Part shown: positions 42,683-50,231 of the stretch, in pieces | Layout: every line of letters begins with the position of its first letter | Numbering within the stretch: the stretch's first letter is position 1 | Source: Candidatus Vecturithrix granuli | Lineage (GTDB): Bacteria > Moduliflexota > Moduliflexia > Moduliflexales > Moduliflexaceae | DNA: 64,000 nt | Direction: 5' to 3' | Assembly: GCA_000739535.1 (NCBI GenBank) | Contig: DF820480.1 | Location: 42,266-106,265 of the forward strand | Made by a program: the position numbers and the translations under genes | The notes under the pieces: model-generated | Told to the model about the DNA's origin: nothing | Databases searched by the model: none | Seen by the model: the letters and a program-made list of their open reading frames with translations, nothing else

Positions 42683-45235
42683 ATGATAAAACATCTACAG
42701 CATATTGGAATGGGGAAATGTTTGACATCAGGATGGGTTTTCAAGGGGATCGCCCTCGTGGTAATCTCTGTGTGTTGTCTGGGAGTGGGAACCCAATCGG
42801 TATTGGCACAAGAATGTGCGTTTGGCGATTTGGGCAAGCCTGCGGACTATGATGTGACGATTCGAGATTTTGAGAGAGTCATGCCAGATTTTTTAACCCG
42901 CACCAGGAATCTTCCCTCAAGTTTTGACTGGCGATCGCGCGGCGTGGTTTCAGTCGCCAAAAATCAAGGACTCTGCGGCAGTTGTTGGGCCTTCGCGTCC
43001 GTCGGCGTGATGGAATCGAAAATAGCCATGTCAAAGGGGGGCGCATTGCATGACTTATCCGAGCAGCAATTAGTTTCATGCGATTCATCAGGTTTGGGTT
43101 GTTGCGGCGGCTATATGAGCTCCCTGAGGTTCTGGGAAAATAAAGGGCCTCAGTTAGAAAATTGCACAGGCTATGCCGATGCGTCAAGAACGGCTTGCGG
43201 GAGTAATAAAACATGCAGCGATTTAGGGGGCTGCTCCGAAATACATTATCGTTCAGCAGGCTATTATACCGTCAATACCACAAGCATCGCCGACATGAAG
43301 ATGTCTTTATATACCCATGGACCAGCAGCTTTTCGTTATGATGTCTGGTCAGATTTCTCGTATAATGGCAGCGGTTGGTGGCATAGCGCCTCTTCCGGTT
43401 CTGTGTATAGACAAACAAGTGGTTTTGAACGCGGGGGACACGCTGTTTTGTTAATCGGGTGGAATGATAGCAAAGGGGCCTGGCTGTTGAAAAATAGTTG
43501 GGGAGCAACAGGCGGCCCCAATAACGACGGAACGTTCTGGATGGCCTATTCCGGACATGCGCAGAATCTCAACTTTGGGATGGCCAATCTGCTTGCGGCC
43601 ACGTCGGACAGACCCTATGCTGCGGAATATGTGACACAGGCCCCCTATCCTGAAAACGTTGCTCCGGGTCAGGATGCGCAATGGTGGATTGAATTCCAGA
43701 ATACGGGCACACAAACCTGGTACAAAACAGGGACTTCGGCAGTCAGGTTGGGAACCGGAACCTCTTCGAATCCTGATATGGTGTATAGCGATATTTACCA
43801 TGGCACCTGGCCCGGCACAACTCGCGCAGCCACAATGGTGCAGTCAAGCGTGTCGCCCGGCGAAGTCGCTCGGTTTACATTTCGGTTTCACGTCCCTGCC
43901 ACAGCCTCTTCCGATTGGAGCGCGAACTATAATTTCACGCCGGTCGCCGAAGGCATTACCTGGATAAAAGATTCCTACGGGTATCCATTGAACGCCTTTA
44001 TGAATTTTAGAGCCAACGGCAGCATTCCGGCCGACCAGTATGAATCCAATAATACTGAAAGCACGGCGCGTACATTAACAGCGAGCTTTCCGAACAATGT
44101 CGCGTACGTGACGACGAGCAACGCAACATTGCACAGCCCCCCCAACTCGGATGAGGACTATTATGCCATTCATTTAGCGTCCGGGTATAATTATACCGTT
44201 TCTGCGAAAGTGCATGACAGCTATGCCAGCACAGACGGACAACTCTATACTGGCGATATCAAGTACTCATACAAACATGGTTCGACCTGGGCTGGTCCAT
44301 ACACCACGCAGACCTCTCAGTTTACCGTGTCTAACGGTGGAACGATCTATTTCAAAATCGCGCCTTACGCGAGCGGCAATGTCGGAACATATCGTTTAGA
44401 TGTGACAATCACCAGAGCTGCAACAACAAGTTATCCCTTGACAGTGACGAAAAATGGTACCGGCAGCGGCACGGTCACAAGTAACCCGGCAGGAATTTCC
44501 TGTGGCTCCACCTGTACGGCCTCATACACGTCTGGTACGGCGGTCACGCTGACGGCGACGCCCTCCACTGGATCCACGTTTACCGGGTGGTCGGGCGCGT
44601 GCAGCGGAACCGGTACGTGTGCAGTGACAATGATCAGCGCAAAAAGCGTCACAGCGACGTTCACCCGGAGTTCCAACCCCATACCGGGAGTTGAGGGATG
44701 GGATAACGGCAGTCTGGAAGGCTGGACTGGCGTCACTGCCTGGTCTTCCGTGTCGATCCGAACGTCAGGCGGTAACCCTAACGGCTATGTCCATGCAACG
44801 TGTCAGACTGATAGCTATGCCGTTGGAGCCGCAACTTATGGTACTCAGAAATATTCCGGGAACTATGCAGCGGCTGCTATCAAACGCATCTCGGTTGATC
44901 TGCGTTTCCTCAGCGGCAATTTTAGCACGGCCTGGCTGCGTTTCAGGTATAAAGATGCATCGTACAACGGATGGCAATATCCGCTCACGACATCGTTTCC
45001 CCTCAATATCTGGAAAACGTATACGGTCTCGTTTGATCCGACCTGGACAGATAGCCAGGCGTTGGCAGCCGGTTGGGTTCAGGAGAGTTATTCCCCCGGT
45101 TTCAGCGCAACAATGGCGGATGTGTATACCGCGTCAATCCGTATCACCGGATATGGGATTATGGAAGCTGACCTCGATAATTTTGGGGTATATACAACTG
45201 GGGTTGAGAGCTCATATATTCTGTGGACAAAATAA
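42683..45235 (+). CDS. Secreted papain-like (C1A) cysteine protease, multidomain, with YILWTK tag
   Basis: An 850-residue protein. After a signal peptide (hydrophobic 21-40, cleavage near VLA-Q) the mature protease begins at SFDWRSRG. The catalytic triad is Cys101 in CGSCWAF, His253 in GGHAVLLIGW and Asn271 in LLKNSWG. Next come an NBR1-like Ig domain (VAPGQDAQWWIEFQNTGTQTW, about 320-440), a pre-peptidase-like domain (ESNNTESTARTL, about 450-570), an InlB-type bacterial repeat (YPLTVTKNGTGSGTVTSNP, about 575-660) and a terminal beta-sandwich resembling a carbohydrate-binding module. It ends SSYILWTK. Probably a cell-surface or matrix protease under cyclic di-GMP control. Confidence 0.92.
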   Translation: MIKHLQHIGMGKCLTSGWVFKGIALVVISVCCLGVGTQSVLAQECAFGDLGKPADYDVTIRDFERVMPDFLTRTRNLPSSFDWRSRGVVSVAKNQGLCGSCWAFASVGVMESKIAMSKGGALHDLSEQQLVSCDSSGLGCCGGYMSSLRFWENKGPQLENCTGYADASRTACGSNKTCSDLGGCSEIHYRSAGYYTVNTTSIADMKMSLYTHGPAAFRYDVWSDFSYNGSGWWHSASSGSVYRQTSGFERGGHAVLLIGWNDSKGAWLLKNSWGATGGPNNDGTFWMAYSGHAQNLNFGMANLLAATSDRPYAAEYVTQAPYPENVAPGQDAQWWIEFQNTGTQTWYKTGTSAVRLGTGTSSNPDMVYSDIYHGTWPGTTRAATMVQSSVSPGEVARFTFRFHVPATASSDWSANYNFTPVAEGITWIKDSYGYPLNAFMNFRANGSIPADQYESNNTESTARTLTASFPNNVAYVTTSNATLHSPPNSDEDYYAIHLASGYNYTVSAKVHDSYASTDGQLYTGDIKYSYKHGSTWAGPYTTQTSQFTVSNGGTIYFKIAPYASGNVGTYRLDVTITRAATTSYPLTVTKNGTGSGTVTSNPAGISCGSTCTASYTSGTAVTLTATPSTGSTFTGWSGACSGTGTCAVTMISAKSVTATFTRSSNPIPGVEGWDNGSLEGWTGVTAWSSVSIRTSGGNPNGYVHATCQTDSYAVGAATYGTQKYSGNYAAAAIKRISVDLRFLSGNFSTAWLRFRYKDASYNGWQYPLTTSFPLNIWKTYTVSFDPTWTDSQALAAGWVQESYSPGFSATMADVYTASIRITGYGIMEADLDNFGVYTTGVESSYILWTK

Positions 45236-45257
45236 CCGTCTGGCTCTGAGTTTTTAA

Positions 45258-45343
45258 ACCCACCCCTCACCCCTCCCAGGAGGGGAATTTGAGTATCATT
45301 ACGGACACACATTCCCCTCCTGGGAGGGGTGAGGGGTGGGTTA
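45258..45343. repeat. AACCCACCCCTCACCCCTCC palindrome
   Basis: A fuller copy of the family seen at 33058: AACCCACCCCTCACCCCTCC with CAGGAGGGGAAT at the left and the complementary GAGGGGTGGGTT at the right. No gene is found between here and 45842. Confidence 0.75.
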
Positions 45344-45535
45344 AAGAAAAGCGTAATTTATGACGCTCGTCAGGATATTCGCCAGACAATCTGAAACAAT
45401 GTGCATTCCGGTAGTGGTCATGTTCTGTTGAGAGCTTATCGCCCGTTTTGTCCGCCTGTTGAAAGATGGTGCTTTGACAGACTTCCAACGAGTACGATAG
45501 CATTATTCAGTTGAATTGACGCGCCTTGGAACAGA

Positions 45536-45601
45536 CCTGTACCCCGGACATCCCTGTCCGGGCTGCAAATAAGCCGGACAGGGATGTCCGGGGTACATAT
45601 A
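45536..45601. repeat. GTACCCCGGACATCCCTGTC palindrome
   Basis: GTACCCCGGACATCCCTGTC with CGGGC, and CCGGACAGGGATGTCCGGGG with TAC, form a stem of about 23 bp. I see no second copy in the window. A lone GGTAGTGGT at 45411 is probably the worn end of a miniature element. Confidence 0.7.
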
Positions 45602-45644
45602 GTTTCATAGGAGCTATTATGAGCCAGTCGCTCACCCGGCATGA

Positions 45645-45830
45645 TGAAACTACAGGGATTTCACATAACCAGGGATAAAAAATCCTTGCTTATGAGGGAT
45701 CCTTGGAGTTTCAAAGGAGTTATCATGAGCGTGCCGCTCACCCGACACAATGAAACTACAAGAAGGGAGATAAGCAAGAATGTGCCTGAGATACGGTTCT
45801 TGCTTATCTTCGTTCCTGTAGTTTCATAGG
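45645..45830. repeat. Two AAACTACAAG-family palindromes in tandem, with ribosome-site tails
   Basis: Units at about 45645-45707 and 45751-45826. The linker GTTTCAAAGGAGTTATCATG, then AGCGTGCCGCTCACCCG, resembles the start of a gene (GGAG then ATGAGC) and recurs in varied form at 45602-45640 and near 36670-36700. The second unit ends GTAGTTTCATAGGAG, the ribosome site of the next gene. Confidence 0.7.
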
Positions 45831-45842
45831 AGATAATCCATC

Positions 45843-46508
45843 ATGAGCATGTATCAATTTCACTGTTTACTAAGACGTTTTTACTCCAGTATCCCGATTG
45901 TTGGCGGGATATGTATGCTCATATCTTTTCTTCTTATCGTGAGCGTTTACCCATTGTTCTGCATCGAACTCCATCAATGGGCCTACAAGGATGCGATTAC
46001 GATCCGGTCGCCCTGACCTGGCGCTATAATCGCGCCGAGAGTGAATTAGACGCCGAGTTCCAGGCAATGGCGCAATGGAATTTAACATTAAATGATTTCA
46101 AAGGCGATCTGGCTGAGTAACGTACAGGGGGTCAATGGCACGCGCTGCCTTGTCGTGACCAATCGTCAAGTGGGAGAGGATTATAGTGTGCAGGCAAAAA
46201 AGGTGGGGTTTCATCTTCAGAACGGAATTCGCTATCAGGGCTCGGTTGCATTGCGAGGCAACCGGGCCGGAACAGCCTATGCGGCCTTGAGCCGCGAAGC
46301 GTCTCCCTGGGACAATTGGGGACTCTGGCAGCCCGTCAATCTGGCCACCGCCTGGCAGACGATCCCGCTTGACTTCACCGTCACGGGCAATCCATCGCCC
46401 GCACAAGTGCGTTTCAGCATCATGCTCGGAAACTTCCAGGGAAGTGTCTTTATTGAAGATGTAAAATTATGGCAGACAGCCTCCTCCTACCTGCTCTGGA
46501 CCAGGTAA
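45843..46508 (+). pseudogene. Secreted carbohydrate-binding-like protein with YLLWTR tag, frame-disrupted
   Basis: ATG 45843 (ribosome site ATAGGAG from the repeat) starts a signal-peptide-like frame (GGICMLISFLLIVSVYPLFC) that stops at about 46017. A second frame carries ALTWRYNRAESELDAEF and QWNLTLNDFKGD. The first frame resumes from about 46100 with NVQGVNGTRCLVVTNRQVGE and continues as a CBM-like beta-sandwich (SVALRGNRAGTAYAAL, PLDFTVTG, FIEDVKLW) to TASSYLLWTR. The two shifts compensate, so either the gene is decaying or two sequencing indels are present. It is the only member with Arg rather than Lys at the end. Confidence 0.65.
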
Positions 46509-46647
46509 GGCGGCAGGAGATAACGTAACGATGCCGCATTGGCTCAAAAGGAAGCGTCACAGCAAGAGACCGGATAATTCACACGTAAGTATTTTGTCAA
46601 AAAACTTCTTGACTTCTTTTGTCTCAGGATACACTAACGTGTTAGAT

Positions 46648-46733
46648 ATACTGCAAAAGCCCAACCTGCTGTGAAGCAGGGAGTGGAAAGCTACGGGTCT
46701 TTAAACAAGATCGTCGGGGTGTCTGTTTCCAGG
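46648..46733 (+). promoter_or_regulatory. GEMM-I riboswitch (cyclic di-GMP type), copy 3
   Basis: AAAAGCCCAACCTGCT-GTGA-AGCAGGGAG gives P2 with its GNRA loop, followed by TGGAAAGCTACGGGTCTTTA and GATCGTCGGGGTGTC. The core is slightly divergent (GGAGTG for GGGACG). The base equivalent to G20 is G. The shared TTGACTTCTTTT promoter block is at 46609. It controls the propeller gene at 46853. Confidence 0.82.
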
Positions 46734-46759
46734 CAACCCAGCTCGGCTGGTTGCTTTTG
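46731..46759 (+). terminator. Terminator downstream of riboswitch copy 3
   Basis: GGCAACCCAGC and GCTGGTTGC pair with a three-base loop and one bulge, followed by TTTTGT. It probably serves as the expression platform of the riboswitch. Confidence 0.6.
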
Positions 46760-46852
46760 TGCATGTGATGGTTGGGGGCGTGCAACCGTGAGTGTGCTTG
46801 TTCGGAAGGCCCACTGCAATGGGCACGCCTGATTTTTCCAGGAGGCATGGCG

Positions 46853-48016
46853 ATGAGTCGGTTTATGAGGATGCAACGGATGGGTGTGGGGTGGTGGATT
46901 GGGATGAGTCTCTTCGTGGGCTTGGGGTTTGGCGGCCTGGCGGCCGCCCCGGCCGCAGCCGACTGGCAGCAGGTTGGAAACGCAGGGTTTTCCGCAGGGG
47001 GAGTATTTCTTACCAGCCTGGCCCTGGACAACGGAAACACGCCATATCTGGCATATTCGGATCAGGCCAACGGCGACAAAACGAGCGTGATGCGGTTTAG
47101 CGAGAGCAGTTGGGTGCAGGTGGGCAACGCGGGGTTTTCCGCAGGGCAGGCATGGGATCCCAGTTTGGCCCTGGACACTTGGAACACGCCCTATGTGGCG
47201 TATCAGGATAGGGCCAACGACTACAAAGCGAGCGTGATGCGGTTTAACGGGAGCTACTGGGTGCAGGTGGGCAGCGCGGGGTTTTCCGCAGGGCAGGCAT
47301 GGTATCCCCGCCTGGCCCTGGACACTTGGAACAGACCGCATGTAGCGTATATGGATGAGGCCAACGACTACAAAGCGAGTGTGATGCGGTTTGACGGGAT
47401 CAACTGGGTGCAGGTCGGCAGCGCGGGGTTTACCGCAGAGATGGCAGGTTCTCCCCGCCTGGCCCTGGACAGCGCGAACATGCCCTATGTGGCGTATTCG
47501 GATTATAGCAAGGACCTCAAAGCGAGCGTGATGCGGTGGGATACGAGCGATTGGGTGCAGGTGGGCAACGCAGGTTTTACCATAGGGGACGCATATGAGC
47601 TCAGTCTGGCCCTGGACAGCGCGGACAGGCCGTATGTGGCGTATTCGGATTATAGCAACAGCTACAAAGCGAGCGTGATGCGGTTTGACGGGAGTGCCTG
47701 GGTACAGGTGGGCAGCGCGGGATTTTCCGCAGGGGACGCACATGATCTCAGTCTGGCCCTGGACAGCGCGGATACGCCATATCTGGCGTATCGAGATAAG
47801 ACCCACAGCGACAAAGCGAGCGTGATGCGGTTTGACGGGAGTGCCTGGGTACAGGTGGGCAGCGCAGGGTTTACCGCAGGAGAAGCATATTCGACCAGTC
47901 TGGCCCTGGACAGCGCGAACACGCCATATCTGGCATATTCGGATTGGGCCAACGACTACAAAGCGAGCGTGATGAAGTTTGTGACGCCCCCATCCTACCT
48001 GCTCTGGACGAAGTAA
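46853..48016 (+). CDS. Secreted seven-bladed beta-propeller-like repeat protein with YLLWTK tag
   Basis: A 387-residue protein: signal peptide (hydrophobic 14-36, cleavage near AAA-D), then seven consecutive 49-residue repeats, each WVQVGSAGFSAG, a variable turn, SLALDSANTPYVAYSD, then YKASVMRFDGS, ending PPSYLLWTK. Seven equal units suggest a closed propeller. Repeats are so alike at the DNA level (147-bp period) that recent duplication or gene conversion is likely. ATG 46853 has AGGAGG at the right distance; an upstream in-frame start at 46847 is too close. Expression should depend on riboswitch copy 3. Probably a binding scaffold outside the cell. Confidence 0.88.
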   Translation: MSRFMRMQRMGVGWWIGMSLFVGLGFGGLAAAPAAADWQQVGNAGFSAGGVFLTSLALDNGNTPYLAYSDQANGDKTSVMRFSESSWVQVGNAGFSAGQAWDPSLALDTWNTPYVAYQDRANDYKASVMRFNGSYWVQVGSAGFSAGQAWYPRLALDTWNRPHVAYMDEANDYKASVMRFDGINWVQVGSAGFTAEMAGSPRLALDSANMPYVAYSDYSKDLKASVMRWDTSDWVQVGNAGFTIGDAYELSLALDSADRPYVAYSDYSNSYKASVMRFDGSAWVQVGSAGFSAGDAHDLSLALDSADTPYLAYRDKTHSDKASVMRFDGSAWVQVGSAGFTAGEAYSTSLALDSANTPYLAYSDWANDYKASVMKFVTPPSYLLWTK

Positions 48017-48112
48017 CTGGTGCGCTGGCGCGGGGCGTAGGTAGTTCCGCAAGCCGTGGCAAGCATTGTCCCTGGTCACGTTCTCATTCAAGAGCGTAGG
48101 AATGGGAACGCT

Positions 48113-49117
48113 TTAAGCGGTCTGGGAGTGGGCAATTTCGATAAAGGCGAGCATATTTTGTAAGGGGGTATCCCCTTCAACCGCATGGGAGGGTGAAAAA
48201 ATATAGCCGCCGTCTCTGCCCAATTCCAGCAGCCAGCGACTCTCAGCCCGCACATCTTCAACGGTTCCGTAGGGGAGCGTGCGCTGAATTGATAACCCGC
48301 CGAAAAATGCCAATCGTCCGCGATACTGCGTTAATAGGGCTTCTACATCCATCACTTCAGGTTGGAATGGATTGAAACAGTTCACTCCAATCGCAATGAG
48401 GTCATCAAACAATTCATCCACGTCGCCGCAGGAATGGATGAATACATATTTCCCGGCGTCACGCGCCACACGATACATGCGCTGCAACGCCGGCCGCAGA
48501 AATTCCTGCCAGTAGCGATTGCCCATGATTAAGCCGCGCTGTTGTCCCCAATCGTCGCCAAACAGTACGGCGTCAATATCATATTTCAAGGCTTCCTGAA
48601 TGTGTGCAATGTTATAGTCAACAATGGCATTCAACAGCTCATGCACAAAGCGCGGATGGTCAATAAAGTCCATCAGCAGATTGGGCATCCCGCGCAGAGT
48701 CCAGGCGCGTTCAAAGACTGAAAATCCTAATTGAAACACCCGAAAGCGATCCGGAAACCGCTCGATCTTCTGGGGAATATCCGCAAAGTAACGCGGATTG
48801 GTCGGGTCGGGAAATTCATAGCCGGCCAGGGTCGGTTCCGAAAGCATACAATTGGCAACGATGCCAATATCTTTATCAACCCGTCGATCCCAAATAACCC
48901 CAAAGACATCGCGAAAACAGTCATTGCCCACCTCCTCAAAAAAACCAATGTCATCCCCTAACCGCAATAAATGATTGTCGAGCAGCGATTCAAGATCAGG
49001 CGTTCCGAAGTGATCGCATAACAGATCATACGCCTCTTTCGTGAATGAAAACGACCAGGGAACATAAGGCGGTCTGTGCCCGTCCAGAACCATCTGGATG
49101 ACATCTCGTTTTTGCAT
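48113..49117 (-). CDS. Uroporphyrinogen-decarboxylase-family protein (corrinoid methyltransferase-like)
   Basis: A 334-residue UroD-fold protein. The conserved [15 protein letters not shown] has the His-x-Cys zinc pattern of MtaA/MtbA/CmuA-type methyltransferases, not the Arg and Asp set of true uroporphyrinogen decarboxylase. [12 protein letters not shown] and [13 protein letters not shown] are further family blocks. Such proteins move methyl groups between corrinoid proteins and a thiol, or act in unknown demethylations. No corrinoid protein lies nearby. ATG 49117 follows GGAGG; the in-frame GTG at 49132 overlaps that site. The final residues lie immediately after the propeller gene in convergent orientation. 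Confidence 0.85.
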   Translation of the reverse strand: MQKRDVIQMVLDGHRPPYVPWSFSFTKEAYDLLCDHFGTPDLESLLDNHLLRLGDDIGFFEEVGNDCFRDVFGVIWDRRVDKDIGIVANCMLSEPTLAGYEFPDPTNPRYFADIPQKIERFPDRFRVFQLGFSVFERAWTLRGMPNLLMDFIDHPRFVHELLNAIVDYNIAHIQEALKYDIDAVLFGDDWGQQRGLIMGNRYWQEFLRPALQRMYRVARDAGKYVFIHSCGDVDELFDDLIAIGVNCFNPFQPEVMDVEALLTQYRGRLAFFGGLSIQRTLPYGTVEDVRAESRWLLELGRDGGYIFSPSHAVEGDTPLQNMLAFIEIAHSQTA

Positions 49118-49235
49118 AGGTTTTTCCTCCACGCCAGATGAGAACTACTGTTATTCATCTCAAGTCTTGAAATTCTTGCTTATTCTTCATTCCTGTAATG
49201 CTTTGTCAAGGTTAAATTAACGTGAGTTCGGGAAT

Positions 49236-49450
49236 AAGCTTTTAAGCCCCAACGGGGCGGAATCTGGTAGCCCAGGGTGTCAGCCCTGGGACAAGAAGCG
49301 GGTTACCCCTCTCCTCTCCGCATTCCGCCGCCGCGAGCGGCGGCGGAATGCGGAGAGGAGAGGGCACACATGTCGGATTTTCACCCCCAGGGCTGACACC
49401 CTGGGCTACCATATCCCGTCCCTTCGGGACTTTTACGACGTTTTTCTTAT
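49236..49450. repeat. Large composite palindrome (GGTAGCCCAGGGTGTCAG family)
   Basis: Outer arms GGTAGCCCAGGGTGTCAGCC and the complement, an inner pair CCCTCTCCTCTCCGCATTCC and GGAATGCGGAGAGGAGAGGG, and a GCCGCCGCGAGCGGCGGC centre form a stem over 80 bp long. The right half matches 22794-22880 inverted. It occupies the gap before the nitroreductase gene; the remaining 146 bases are AT-rich with a TTGACC. Confidence 0.75.
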
Positions 49451-49596
49451 CCCGAACTCACATTATGTAATTCCTTTCAGAAATCGCAACAAAAGTTTTG
49501 AATATTTCCCTTGACCCGACAAGATAAGATGCTACTTTCTCTCATGATGAGTTATTTTGACAAGAGATATTATTCAAACCAGGAGGAAAAAACAAG

Positions 49597-50106
49597 ATGG
49601 AATTTTTTGATGTGATTCAACGACGATACAGTGTACGCGCCTATATATCTGATCCGATTGAGGATGAGAAATTGCAGCGAATTCTTGAAGCCGCCAGGTT
49701 AGCTCCAACCGCAGCCAATCGTCAGAGTTTTCAGTTAATCGTCATTCATACGCAAGGCAAGGAAGCACAGTTAAAAAAAGTCTATCCGAAAGATTGGTTT
49801 GTTCAGGCTCCTCTCGTGATTTGCGCTTGTGGGCTTCCTAAGAGTAACTGGGTACGCAGCGATGGAAAAAATTACAATGATGTGGATGTGACCATTGCCA
49901 TGGATCATCTCATTCTGGCGGCTGCCAATGAAGGTTTAGGCACTTGTTGGATTGGGGCGTTTAATTCGGCTGAGGCTCGCAGAGTGCTGAACCTGCCGGA
50001 GGATGTCGAACCCATCGCCTTTACACCGCTAGGCTATCCGGCCGATCAACCCCGTGAAAAACGACGCAAAGATTTGAAGGAACTTGTACGTTACGAACAA
50101 TGGTAA
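49597..50106 (+). CDS. Nitroreductase family protein
   Basis: A 169-residue FMN-dependent oxidoreductase fold. QRRYSVRAY at the N-terminus binds FMN phosphate, EAARLAPTAANRQSFQ is the FMN contact loop, and NEGLGTCWIGAF and PLGYPAD are the C-terminal family blocks. Short members like this are often ferredoxin- or NAD(P)H-dependent reductases in anaerobes. The physiological substrate is unknown. ATG 49597 follows AGGAGG. Confidence 0.9.
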   Translation: MEFFDVIQRRYSVRAYISDPIEDEKLQRILEAARLAPTAANRQSFQLIVIHTQGKEAQLKKVYPKDWFVQAPLVICACGLPKSNWVRSDGKNYNDVDVTIAMDHLILAAANEGLGTCWIGAFNSAEARRVLNLPEDVEPIAFTPLGYPADQPREKRRKDLKELVRYEQW

Positions 50107-50118
50107 GATGTTTGCAGC

Positions 50119-50155
50119 TCAAAACCGGGTTTTTTGAAAAAACCCGGTTTTTGAG
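50119..50155 (+). terminator. AACCGGGTTTTTT hairpin terminator
   Basis: AAAACCGGGTTTTTTG and AAAAAACCCGGTTTTTG, same family as 19107, 25536 and 60755, placed 13 bases after the nitroreductase stop. Confidence 0.75.
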
Positions 50156-50231
50156 GCATTTTATGAGGCCAATAACCGTACATAATGCTGTAACATTACG
50201 AGCACTCTCACCCCACAAAGAACCTATATGC

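Noticed and set aside
46981..47999. 147-bp direct repeats as a possible CRISPR or satellite array
   Set aside because: The repeats are in frame, conserved at the protein level and contiguous without spacers.
34857..48016. PEP-CTERM, LPXTG or type IX sorting signal
   Set aside because: The shared tail is only seven residues, without a transmembrane helix, basic cluster or about 80-residue domain.
46691..48091. Long minus-strand open frame (466 codons) with His/Arg-rich repeats
   Set aside because: Shadow of the seven propeller repeats on the plus strand, which have a signal peptide, ribosome site and YLLWTK tag.
48113..49117. Uroporphyrinogen decarboxylase (hemE)
   Set aside because: It has the His-x-Cys zinc pattern of methyltransferase relatives, and the hemE N-terminal Arg/Asp motif is absent.
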